This document shows, one piece after another, positions 25,101-30,393 of a stretch of DNA of 30,393 bases. How positions within the stretch are numbered: position 1 is the stretch's first letter; each line of letters starts with the position of its first letter. Source of the DNA: CAYRYU01 sp964428355. GTDB taxonomy: Bacteria > Muiribacteriota > Ozemobacteria > Ozemobacterales > Ozemobacteraceae. The stretch is from assembly GCA_964428355.1 (NCBI GenBank), contig CAYRYU010000084.1:1-30393 (forward strand), in the 5' to 3' direction. A program made the position numbers and the translations under genes. The notes under the pieces are model-generated. The model did not search any database and had not been told where the DNA came from. It worked only from the letters and a program-made list of their open reading frames with translations.

Positions 25101-26274
25101 CGTGGGAAACCTCGTCCTGACCGGTAAGATCACGATCCCGGAAATGGCCCCAACATTCGGCCTGGCGGGTGATTTCCAGTTCGGAACGAAGATCGTAAGG
25201 GTGGCGGCCGCGATCCCGGTCACGATCCACATGAGCTCGATAGGGCTTCTCGGCGCAATAAACGAGATCGGAACCCAGGACCTCCTGATGCTGTTCCAGA
25301 AGATGGGCGGAAAGGCCGAAAGCTTGCCGTTCCCTTCGGATCTGCTCGGGTTCAAGGACGTGGAAGTATCCTTCTCCGCGAAGGGTGATCCGACCTTGAA
25401 GATTCAAGAGGGTGTTTGTGTCAAGGGCGAGCTGTATATCAAGTCCGGCGAGATCGCCAACATTGATGCCGTCGTATCCAAGAGCCGGGGAGTCATCATC
25501 AAGGGTTCCGCGAAGAAAATCAAACTTGGGCCTCTCGAGCTGACCGGTGACGGCCCCGACCGGAAATCCGGAACCGCCGACGACTGCGCCATCGTGGATA
25601 TCGAGTTTCCTTATTCCAAATCGGCCCACGCCTTCATCAGCGGAAAGTTGAAGATCTTTGGAATCTCGCGGGAGCTGAAGGTTCTCATCGACAGACGCGG
25701 AATGGGCTTCTCGTTCACGGACAAGATTTTCGACTCCTGGAAGTCCTCCGTCCAGGTGCAGGGGGGAGTCGATGGAAAGAAGCCCGACTTCAACGTCAAG
25801 GTCGAGATCGAGTCCAACCTCGCCAAGGACCTCGAGGACGCGGTGGACAAGATCACACGCGGTCACACCCCGGGATTCGTCAAGAAGATCTTCCGCAACC
25901 TCTTCACCTTGCGCAGAGCCGGTTTCGAGGGTGACCTCGCGAAGACGATCGACGGGAAGATCCCCAAGTTCTGGTTCGAGTTCTCGGCGCTCGGAAAGCG
26001 GTTCGACCTGACCCTTAGCCTCGACCTTTCCGGGCCGAAACAGGCGGTCGAGAATATGGCCAAGGAAGCCGCGAAGAAAGTACTCAGCAGGGTCGGCGAC
26101 TTCGTCAAGGAGTATCTGAAAGCGATCCTGGAGTTCTTCAAGAAGTTGTTCGGCGGAAAGAAGGGAAAGATCGACAGTATCATCAACAATTACAAGAGGG
26201 CGGCGGGCGGATCGAAACCCGCGCCGAACTACAGGGCTTTGGCGAACAAGTTTGGGGAGTACTACTCAAAGTAA
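22192..26274 (+). CDS. large exported DUF4214-repeat protein, 1360 aa
   Basis: The start at 22192 is set by AAGGAGG and a signal peptide (MKRFCASK, hydrophobic core, cleavage near PAAEG). Helical repeats matching the DUF4214 pattern follow ('Y..(F/L)L.R.pd..g...' then a helix and 's.EF'). Examples are FYSDFLNREPKKDELDKH (40-57), YFEILGRPVDPEGHEHYL (95-112), MYQLLLARKPDAEGFKHYL (224-242), YWEILNREPTPEELKEH (331-347) and LFQELLHRSPEEKELDEL (623-640). A charged coiled-coil-like part (390-480) and a Pro-Thr linker (544-557) separate repeats. From about 700 the protein becomes beta-rich with amphipathic strands (900-1210), ending in basic helices. DUF4214 is common in S-layer and cell-surface proteins. 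The beta part is not recognised. A strong terminator follows. Confidence 0.85.
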   Translation: MKRFCASKICLLLFLFLVFHPFFPAAEGSWLDPTEVIKGFYSDFLNREPKKDELDKHIANLEERKCTLLDILNGIATSKEFADLLKEVDDIEFSYFEILGRPVDPEGHEHYLKKIREEKWTIDDVRTELRNSDEGLEFAIRQVYMTFLYRDADAPGLSNYLGDLKKKFKPFSKPTGEWKRGAFPKFQNWDDGYLKDVRESVEKSLERKRFNRNWLEVRKTLDWMYQLLLARKPDAEGFKHYLRLWSLCERHLVGIHDEMRKSDEFKKRKVEDYVEAYLTYLLRAPTSKELDEAKNRIGKASGSTRKNQLENLIRDLKLSDEGRLVAVRRLYWEILNREPTPEELKEHGERLKRIRVNEPSGFFSQPKMGFLDIQNAYRDIAEDLLRSSEKKGLDSLCAEWKEIRDEQETLWKDLAKGRLDFLSDVDKKFDEEVKEAEKLFDDLKKLAPAEFASMTYILETALQGKDLQDLKDFLTELLKKVEGLELLTADVQKLFIEFLGRPAPDFYSALNAQPAWDSTDSPVSPPNVPPGKLPPGVKPPTTIPTPTPTPTPTPKPPTQGKPSVPGFSIEPVPADAKLLEPLGKLLCEAKNPGDFKEKLISLIVASQEFKDREPLRKEAVKSLFQELLHRSPEEKELDELVAKLNTGKFLLDDLRAELEKNDEFKKLQELLLTGKIIPFLPEEKTKNVQESKSADESIKDKTLKLIDLEGFKDFDFASEVTVTDVEKTEDENGLCITGKTKVPSMNFVDDVYFFAKRHPSVYGHCVYLVGFFIPEKWEAKGLYGSVSPAMDKFLSMLRFGNGVLIHTSADVVLQLDSLPERLKKEFVPVLENSGYKSFRLSKGRNLVGNLLLDTGGACTHLKKLLPDDEKKLLIQGRLSKKTDELFLRGLLPPFRPSFFPKDCKQVEPSIEFTGKPSVGVKMSMDVTLPENQPMTAKVSFEIPISEKGAIEIAMSLAGEWKEPFKIKGLIVGNLVLTGKITIPEMAPTFGLAGDFQFGTKIVRVAAAIPVTIHMSSIGLLGAINEIGTQDLLMLFQKMGGKAESLPFPSDLLGFKDVEVSFSAKGDPTLKIQEGVCVKGELYIKSGEIANIDAVVSKSRGVIIKGSAKKIKLGPLELTGDGPDRKSGTADDCAIVDIEFPYSKSAHAFISGKLKIFGISRELKVLIDRRGMGFSFTDKIFDSWKSSVQVQGGVDGKKPDFNVKVEIESNLAKDLEDAVDKITRGHTPGFVKKIFRNLFTLRRAGFEGDLAKTIDGKIPKFWFEFSALGKRFDLTLSLDLSGPKQAVENMAKEAAKKVLSRVGDFVKEYLKAILEFFKKLFGGKKGKIDSIINNYKRAAGGSKPAPNYRALANKFGEYYSK
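23821..23853 (+). repeat. Pro-Thr linker repeat
   Basis: Alternating Pro and Thr codons encode residues 544-554 of the giant exported protein. Such linkers join independently folded parts of secreted proteins and can vary in length between strains. Confidence 0.8.
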
Positions 26275-26291
26275 TCCCCGGAGGTTGCAGG

Positions 26292-26332
26292 AGGCCCGGG
26301 CGACGGGAAACCGTCTCCGGGCCTTTCTTTCT
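26292..26332 (+). terminator. intrinsic terminator of the DUF4214-repeat gene
   Basis: AGGCCCGG(GC)GACGG pairs with CCGTC(T)CCGGGCCT around a GAAA tetraloop, followed by TTCTTTCT. It lies 18 nt after the stop codon. Confidence 0.85.
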
Positions 26333-26447
26333 GTCGATCGCCTCCGCTCTTTTCCGATCCCGCTCGCTGCGTCCGAGCGGCAGCCATTGCGGGGCGCTTT
26401 TTCCCGGCCATTGAGGGGATTCGGCTGGTACTATTCCCTCTCCGTGG

Positions 26448-26722
26448 GTGTCCTCAAGGACTGCGCCATCCTGGCTTTTCGGACACATTCACCCCGTCCT
26501 GGGGTTCGTGTCCTCAAGGACTGCGCCATCCTGGCTTTTCGGACACATTCACCCTTTCGTGGNNNNNNNNNNNNNNNNNNNNNNNNNNNNNNNNNNNNNN
26601 NNNNNNNNNNNNNNNNNNNNNNNNNNNNNNNNNNNNNNNNNNNNNNNNNNNNNNNNNNNNNNGTGTCCTCAAGGACTGCGCCATCCTGGCTTTTCGGACA
26701 CATTCACCCTTTCGTGGGGCTC
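26448..26722 (+). repeat. tandem 60-bp multi-hairpin repeat array (contains gap 2)
   Basis: Units start at 26448, 26508 and 26663, each beginning GTGTCCTCAAGGACTGCGCC; the first period is exactly 60 bp. Every unit contains GTCC-TCAA-GGAC, GCCA-TCC-TGGC and, near its end, CCC-N5/6-GGG inverted repeats. The outer GTGTCC and GGACAC can also pair. Loop bases of the last hairpin vary while its stem is kept. The array fills the space between the convergent giant gene and the RSH gene. A further copy begins at 30332. The units are contiguous with no unique spacers, so this is not a CRISPR. True copy number is unknown because of the gap. Confidence 0.85.
26563..26662. other. assembly gap 2 (100 N)
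   Basis: The 55 bp before the gap (26508-26562) and after it (26663-26717) are identical, as at gap 1. Because the repeat period (60) exceeds the apparent k-mer (55) only slightly, a tandem array would break assembly exactly here. The real number of 60-bp units could be two or more. Confidence 0.9.
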
Positions 26723-26734
26723 GTGCCTTAACCC

Positions 26735-28939
26735 TCACTGGGGGCTTTCGACGCGGAAGACCTTCATCACTCCCTGGACGCGGGAGATCGCCCGGATCAG
26801 CGTCTGGAGCTGGTTGGCGTCCTTGACCTCGACCGAGAAATCGAGCAGCCCGGTCTTCTTCTTGGTTGTGCGGGCGCTCGCGGAAAAGATGTTGACGCTC
26901 TGGTTGGAAATCACGCTCGTGATCGAATTCAGCATTCCCGTCCGGTCGGTCGTTTCGATCCGGATCTTGGCCAGATAGGCGGTCGACTCGCTGTCGAGGG
27001 GAACGCCCATGTCCCACCGGACGTCGATCAACCGATCGTCAGCGCCGGCAGTGAGGTTCTTCACGTTGGGGCAGTCCGTGCGATGGACCGTGACTCCCCT
27101 TCCCCGCGTCACGAAGCCCATGATCGGGTCTCCCGGAATGGCGTTGCAGCATTTGGAGATCTTGACGAGCGCGCCTTCGAGGCCTCCGACGATGATCTGG
27201 GGACCCTTCTTCGCCTTCCGCTTGTTCTTGTCGGGCTTTTGCTGCGGCTGTGACGGTGACGGAGGGGGAGGCGGCGGTGCGTGGGGAACCAGTTTGGGAA
27301 AAAGTTTCCCGATGACCTGCTGGGGACGGACCTCTCCCGCCCCGATTCCCGCGAACAGCTCCTCCAATGAGTGGAAGCCGATGTTCTTGACCTCTTCGAG
27401 GAACTGGTTCGTCTTGAGCGCCCGCTCCTCTTCCTTTGCCCCGCCCATCCGGGAGAGGGTTTCCATGAACTCCTTCTCGCCCTCGATAATGTATTCGTCC
27501 CTGAACTCCTTTTTCAGCCACGCACGGATCTTCTTCTTGGCAGCGGTGCTCTGAACGAACTTGAGCCAGTCGCGGCTCGGCCCCTTCTGGATCTTGTTGG
27601 TGATGATGGAGACGATATCCCCGTTCTGGAGCGTGTATTCGAGGGGGACGATGTGCCCGTTGACCTTGGCCCCCATACACCGGTGGCCTACGTCGGTGTG
27701 GATTGTGTAGGCGAAATCGACGGGAGTGCTTCCCTGGGGGAGCTCGATCACGTCGCCTTTTGGAGTGAACACGTAGACGTGATACTGGAAAAGTTCGACC
27801 TTGACCGTCTCCATGAACTCGCCGGCGTCTTTTACATCCTGGTACCAGTCGATGAGATTGCGGAGCCAGGAGAGCTTTTCCTTGTAATCGGGCGTGGATT
27901 CCTTCCCGCTCGTTTCCTTGTAGTCCCAGTGGGCGGCGATTCCTTCCTCCGCTATCCGGTGCATCTCTTCGGTCCGGATCTGGACCTCGAGAGGCTTCCC
28001 GTCGAAGATCACGGTCGTGTGAAGGGACTGGTACATGTTGGGTTTGGGAACCGCGATGTAGTCCTTGAACCTTCCCGGAATCGGTTTCCAGAATTTGTGG
28101 ACTATCCCCAACGCGCCGTAACAGTCCTTGATCGAATGTGTCGTGATTCGCACTCCAAGGAAATCGTACAATCCGTCAACGGGAACGTTGTATTTCTGCA
28201 TCTTCGACCAGATCGAGAAAACCTGTTTGGGCCGGCCCGTGATGACGGCGGCGAGGTGGACTTCCTTGAGATGCTTTTCGATCTGCAGGATCGCGTCCTG
28301 GAGCTTCGATTCACCCTCCAGGCCCCGGCTGGAAAGGTAGTCGAGAATTTCCTTCGCACCTTCGGGGTTGAGGTATCGGAAGGATAGATCCTCGAGCTCG
28401 GTTTTGACTTTGTTTATCCCGAGGCGGTGTGCAAGGGGAGCATAGATGTCGAGGGTTTCCTTCGCGACGTATTTCTGTTTCACCGGGGGAAGGAACTGGA
28501 GCGTCCTGATGTTGTGCAGCCGGTCCGCAAGCTTTATCAGTATGACCCGGACGTCGTTGGTCATCGCGAAAAGCATCTTCCGGAAGTTGACGGCCTGGGC
28601 CGCCGAAGCCGAACTGAAGAACATCTTGTTGAGCTTGGTAACCCCTTCCACGAGCCGGGCGAGAGTCGGACCGAACTCCTTCTCGAGATCCTGGAGCGTT
28701 GCCGCTGTGTCCTCGACGACATCGTGGAGCAGGGCGGCGCAGATTGAAGTCGAATCAAGGCGGAGTTCACCCGCCACAATCATGGCGACGGCGAGCGGGT
28801 GGATGAAATACGACTCTCCGGAAGCCCGAAACTGGTCTTTGTGGCAGTCCTCGGCAAACCGGTATGCCCGGGTTATCCGATCGAAATCGGCCTCGGGGTT
28901 GTATTCCTTGACCGCGGCGATGAGCTTCTCTAGGGAAAT
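26735..28939 (-). CDS. bifunctional (p)ppGpp synthetase/hydrolase (RelA/SpoT homologue), ATT start
   Basis: This enzyme makes and degrades the stringent-response alarmone. From the proposed ATT start at 28939 it is 734 residues, the usual RSH length. The HD hydrolase has H33KDQFRASG, FIHP (45-48) and HDVVEDT (72-78). The synthetase has GRFKDYIAVPKP (289-300); the RFKD form marks bifunctional Rel/SpoT enzymes, not RelA. TGS (387-448), the zinc-finger CC motif (597-598) and a C-terminal ACT domain (657-732) follow. A poly-Pro insertion (555-560) and a basic linker precede the CC region. The first ATG in frame (28783) would remove 52 residues including essential HD residues. No ATG, GTG or TTG lies upstream before a stop. 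ATT gives MSLEKLIAAVKEYNP, overlaps the STAS stop and has GGAAGGTGG upstream. Confidence 0.92.
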   Translation of the reverse strand: MSLEKLIAAVKEYNPEADFDRITRAYRFAEDCHKDQFRASGESYFIHPLAVAMIVAGELRLDSTSICAALLHDVVEDTAATLQDLEKEFGPTLARLVEGVTKLNKMFFSSASAAQAVNFRKMLFAMTNDVRVILIKLADRLHNIRTLQFLPPVKQKYVAKETLDIYAPLAHRLGINKVKTELEDLSFRYLNPEGAKEILDYLSSRGLEGESKLQDAILQIEKHLKEVHLAAVITGRPKQVFSIWSKMQKYNVPVDGLYDFLGVRITTHSIKDCYGALGIVHKFWKPIPGRFKDYIAVPKPNMYQSLHTTVIFDGKPLEVQIRTEEMHRIAEEGIAAHWDYKETSGKESTPDYKEKLSWLRNLIDWYQDVKDAGEFMETVKVELFQYHVYVFTPKGDVIELPQGSTPVDFAYTIHTDVGHRCMGAKVNGHIVPLEYTLQNGDIVSIITNKIQKGPSRDWLKFVQSTAAKKKIRAWLKKEFRDEYIIEGEKEFMETLSRMGGAKEEERALKTNQFLEEVKNIGFHSLEELFAGIGAGEVRPQQVIGKLFPKLVPHAPPPPPPSPSQPQQKPDKNKRKAKKGPQIIVGGLEGALVKISKCCNAIPGDPIMGFVTRGRGVTVHRTDCPNVKNLTAGADDRLIDVRWDMGVPLDSESTAYLAKIRIETTDRTGMLNSITSVISNQSVNIFSASARTTKKKTGLLDFSVEVKDANQLQTLIRAISRVQGVMKVFRVESPQ

Positions 28940-29304
28940 GGGACGCCACCTTCCGTGGGATTGAGAAAGCTCTTGTGGGCCTCATCGAGCGTCTGGAACA
29001 CGGTGAAATGATGGGTGAACTGGGTGATCAGAAAGACACGGCGCATCTTTGCGCTGAGGTTGACCAGCCTCAGATCTCCTTTTCCCTGCCGCGTCTTCTT
29101 CAACCCATGGACGAGGACCCCCATTCCAGCGGAACTCATGTATTTCAGGTTCGCCAGATCGATAATGATGCGATTGTGGTTCTGATCGCACAGTTCGTTG
29201 ATCTTGTCCCTCAGGATGTCGGAATTCTCGAAGGTGATCTCTCCCTTGACGTCAATGACGACGACGCCGGCTTCCATTTCTCGCACTTCGATGGTCAGGC
29301 TCAT
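28930..29304 (-). CDS. STAS domain anti-sigma factor antagonist
   Basis: This 124-residue single STAS domain protein has the family layout: LTIEVREMEAGVVVIDVKGE, SDILRDKINELCDQ, RIIIDLANLKYMSSAGMGVL, a KKTRQGKGDLRLVNLS strand-helix, and a final helix. The SSAG motif (57-60) carries the serine normally phosphorylated by a partner-switching kinase. No kinase or phosphatase gene lies in the window. Such proteins release a sigma factor from its anti-sigma factor under stress. GGGAG precedes the ATG by about 8 nt. Its stop overlaps the proposed ATT start of the RSH gene, so the two should be translated together, linking partner switching with the stringent response. That link is inference. Confidence 0.93.
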   Translation of the reverse strand: MSLTIEVREMEAGVVVIDVKGEITFENSDILRDKINELCDQNHNRIIIDLANLKYMSSAGMGVLVHGLKKTRQGKGDLRLVNLSAKMRRVFLITQFTHHFTVFQTLDEAHKSFLNPTEGGVPFP

Positions 29305-29331
29305 CAGGAAACTCCCTCAACGGATACGGGC

Positions 29332-29360
29332 AGAATACCACCCGCAACCTTTGATGTCAA
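29332..29360 (-). promoter_or_regulatory. near-consensus promoter of the STAS-RSH operon
   Basis: On the minus strand a perfect TTGACA (29360-29355), a 17-bp spacer and TATTCT (29337-29332) with an extended TGG lie just upstream of the STAS gene. Transcription would start near 29325, leaving a leader of about 20 nt. This separates control of STAS-RSH from the upstream rex gene. Confidence 0.7.
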
Positions 29361-29467
29361 ACGGATCCAGGCAAAGAAAGGGCTGTACGGGCGGAGAAAA
29401 GACCATCGAAACTCGACCACTCCCTCGATCCGACCCCGGGAACCGTCCCCCCCCCCGGAGACCGGCA

Positions 29468-30127
29468 TCAACCCTGCCTCACCCCGCCCGTTTCCTTGAG
29501 GTTCAGATGATAACTGAGTGATTCCAGCTCGGTCGCTAAATCCACGTTGTGGACCACGAGCTCCTCGGTAGTTCCGACGTTCACCGGAGCGAAGTTCAGA
29601 ACCGCCTTCACACCGGAGAGATGGATGTAGTCGAAAATTTCCTGAAGGGCTTCGGCGGGAATGGTCAGGATCAGGATTTCGATCCCCTTCTCCTTGACCA
29701 CGGCGGGAATCTCCGAAACATGGCGGATGGCCCCGGCATTTCCGTAGACCTGGTTCAGGACGTGGGGATCCTTGTCGAAAAGGGCAACTACCTGGAAATT
29801 CCTTCTCTCGAACCCCTTGTACAAGGCCAGGGCATGACCAAGACGGCCCCCCGCTCCGACGATTCCCACCATCCGGGTGCGGTGAAGCCCGAGGATCTTG
29901 GAGATATGGTCCCGGAGCTTTGAAACGGAGTATCCAACGCCCCTCTTCCCGAATTCCCCGAAATACGCCAGGTCCTTCCGGACCTGGGCAGGGTTGTAAC
30001 CCAACCGCTCGGCGAGCTCGTGGGAGGAAATCACCGCAGCTCCTTCCTGACCGATCGAGTTCAAACAACGCAGATAGACCGACAAGCGACGGACGGTTGC
30101 CTGGGGCGGCGCGGGTTTCTTGACCAC
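29468..30127 (-). CDS. rex: redox-sensing transcriptional repressor Rex
   Basis: This 219-residue repressor senses the NADH/NAD+ ratio and controls fermentation and respiration genes. The winged-helix DNA-binding part (about 8-75) has VISSHELAERLGYNPAQVRKD and LAYFGEFGKRGVGY. The Rossmann part starts at VGIVGAGGRLGHAL, with ALFDKDP, AEALQEIFDYIHLSGVKAVLNFAPV and a final domain-swapped helix ending LESLSYHL. The usual Rex loop is GAGNLG; here it reads GAGGRLG (91-97), one residue longer. The GTG start has AGGAGGAA about 5 nt upstream. A good Rex operator overlaps its own promoter (30187-30215), which predicts autorepression. It lies upstream of, and on the same strand as, the STAS-RSH pair. 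Confidence 0.95.
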   Translation of the reverse strand: MVKKPAPPQATVRRLSVYLRCLNSIGQEGAAVISSHELAERLGYNPAQVRKDLAYFGEFGKRGVGYSVSKLRDHISKILGLHRTRMVGIVGAGGRLGHALALYKGFERRNFQVVALFDKDPHVLNQVYGNAGAIRHVSEIPAVVKEKGIEILILTIPAEALQEIFDYIHLSGVKAVLNFAPVNVGTTEELVVHNVDLATELESLSYHLNLKETGGVRQG

Positions 30128-30140
30128 CTGATTCCTCCTG

Positions 30141-30155
30141 ACCGGTTGAACCGGT
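30141..30155. promoter_or_regulatory. 15-bp perfect palindrome in the rex leader
   Basis: ACCGGTT-G-AACCGGT (plus strand) is a perfect inverted repeat with a one-base centre. It lies directly upstream of the rex Shine-Dalgarno site, downstream of the predicted transcription start. It could bind a second regulator or hinder ribosome access. Confidence 0.45.
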
Positions 30156-30186
30156 TACTGGAATTCCTACCACACCTTGCTGTAGG

Positions 30187-30215
30187 ATTCAATAATCCTG
30201 GGAAAGTTTTCACAA
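30187..30215 (-). promoter_or_regulatory. rex promoter overlapping a Rex operator
   Basis: On the minus strand TTGTGA (30215-30210), a 17-bp spacer and TTGAAT (30192-30187) form a promoter. The segment 30215-30198 also fits the Rex operator TTGTGAA-N4-TTCACAA: the left half is perfect (TTGTGAA) and the right half (TTCCCAG) matches 5 of 7 at the correct spacing. Rex bound here would cover the -35 region. Confidence 0.55.
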
Positions 30216-30331
30216 TTTCTGCGCCCGAACCCCGGCATTTCCCGTTCGAAGGCTTCCATGATCTCTTAGGACAGTGAGACCCATTCCCCGCACCCGGGTC
30301 CGGCGCCCGTGACCCATTCCTTTTTCAGGGG

Positions 30332-30393
30332 GTGTCCTCAAGGACTGCGCCATCCTGGCTTTTCGGCCGCATTCGCCCCCTCGTGGGGCTCGT
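30332..30393 (+). repeat. 60-bp multi-hairpin repeat, copy at window end
   Basis: This copy begins GTGTCCTCAAGGACTGCGCC as at 26448 and keeps the GTCC-TCAA-GGAC, GCCA-TCC-TGGC and CCCC-TCGT-GGGG stems. It differs in the middle (GGCCGCATTCGCC in place of GGACACATTCACC), which breaks the outer GTGTCC/GGACAC pairing. It is in the same orientation as the array at 26448 and runs to the window edge, so more units may follow. Confidence 0.8.

Noticed and set aside
23302..25866. Long antisense open frames (387 and 465 codons) opposite the giant exported protein gene
   Set aside because: They mirror the high-GC third-position pattern of the sense gene, lack domain features and signals, and the sense strand has a signal peptide, recognised repeats and a terminator.
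26448..26722. Tandem repeat array as a CRISPR
   Set aside because: The 60-bp units are contiguous and nearly identical along their whole length with no unique spacers, and no cas genes are visible.
28925..28960. Programmed frameshift fusing STAS to the RSH enzyme
   Set aside because: The CCC-T +1 slip site at the STAS stop leads into the wrong frame, and no classical -1 slippery heptamer is present; a separate ATT start explains the data better.

Overview
The window is about 30.4 kb of roughly 60% GC bacterial DNA, cut from a draft assembly, most likely a metagenome. Both 100-N gaps are flanked by the same 55 bp on each side, the signature of contig ends that overlap by one assembly k-mer. 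A secretin, lipoproteins and many signal peptides point to a diderm bacterium. Several promoters near the sigma-70 consensus (TTGnCn, 17 bp, TAnnnT) and ordinary Shine-Dalgarno sites are readable. The mix of Rex, a STAS protein, an RSH enzyme, DUF4214 repeats and many pilin-like or secreted proteins of unknown function suggests an uncultivated phylum. I cannot place it from sequence alone.

Layout. Positions 53-5258 (minus) hold an ABC-F ATPase, a small unknown protein, an EcsC-family protein and a large YfhO-like polytopic membrane protein. Positions 5259-5969 are mostly non-coding. Positions 5970-8423 (plus) hold three secreted proteins of unknown function. At 8562-10577 lies a two-gene cassette: a membrane-anchored small protein and a polytopic protein with a pseudopilin-like tail, interrupted by assembly gap 1. 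Position 10616 onward (minus) is an M23 metallopeptidase with a damaged or unusual 5' end. At 12065-13704 a second, paralogous copy of the cassette follows; its polytopic protein carries an almost perfect type IV prepilin motif inside a membrane segment. At 13905-14738 is a secreted protein that may have an ADP-ribosyltransferase-like fold. Two nearly identical 49-bp hairpins (11617 and 14864) bracket this part.

Positions 14919-19124 (minus) hold a short secretin, two Ig-repeat lipoproteins and an acidic secreted protein. The secretin and the two lipoprotein genes are tightly coupled, so they probably build one envelope-spanning structure. Then come an EamA transporter (plus), a family-4 uracil-DNA glycosylase with an altered Fe-S ligand (minus), a DUF3047 protein (plus) and a 1360-residue exported protein with DUF4214-like repeats (plus).

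Positions 26735-30127 (minus) form a stress and redox block: rex, a STAS anti-anti-sigma factor and a bifunctional (p)ppGpp synthetase/hydrolase. The rex promoter overlaps a good Rex operator. The STAS-RSH pair has its own near-consensus promoter. The RSH gene has no ATG, GTG or TTG that would include its catalytic HD N-terminus; the best start is an ATT overlapping the STAS stop codon. The block is flanked on both sides by copies of a 60-bp, multi-hairpin repeat in the same orientation.

The points most worth following up are the paralogous pilin-like membrane cassettes, the secretin plus Ig-lipoprotein operon, the ATT start of the RSH gene and the 60-bp repeat family.
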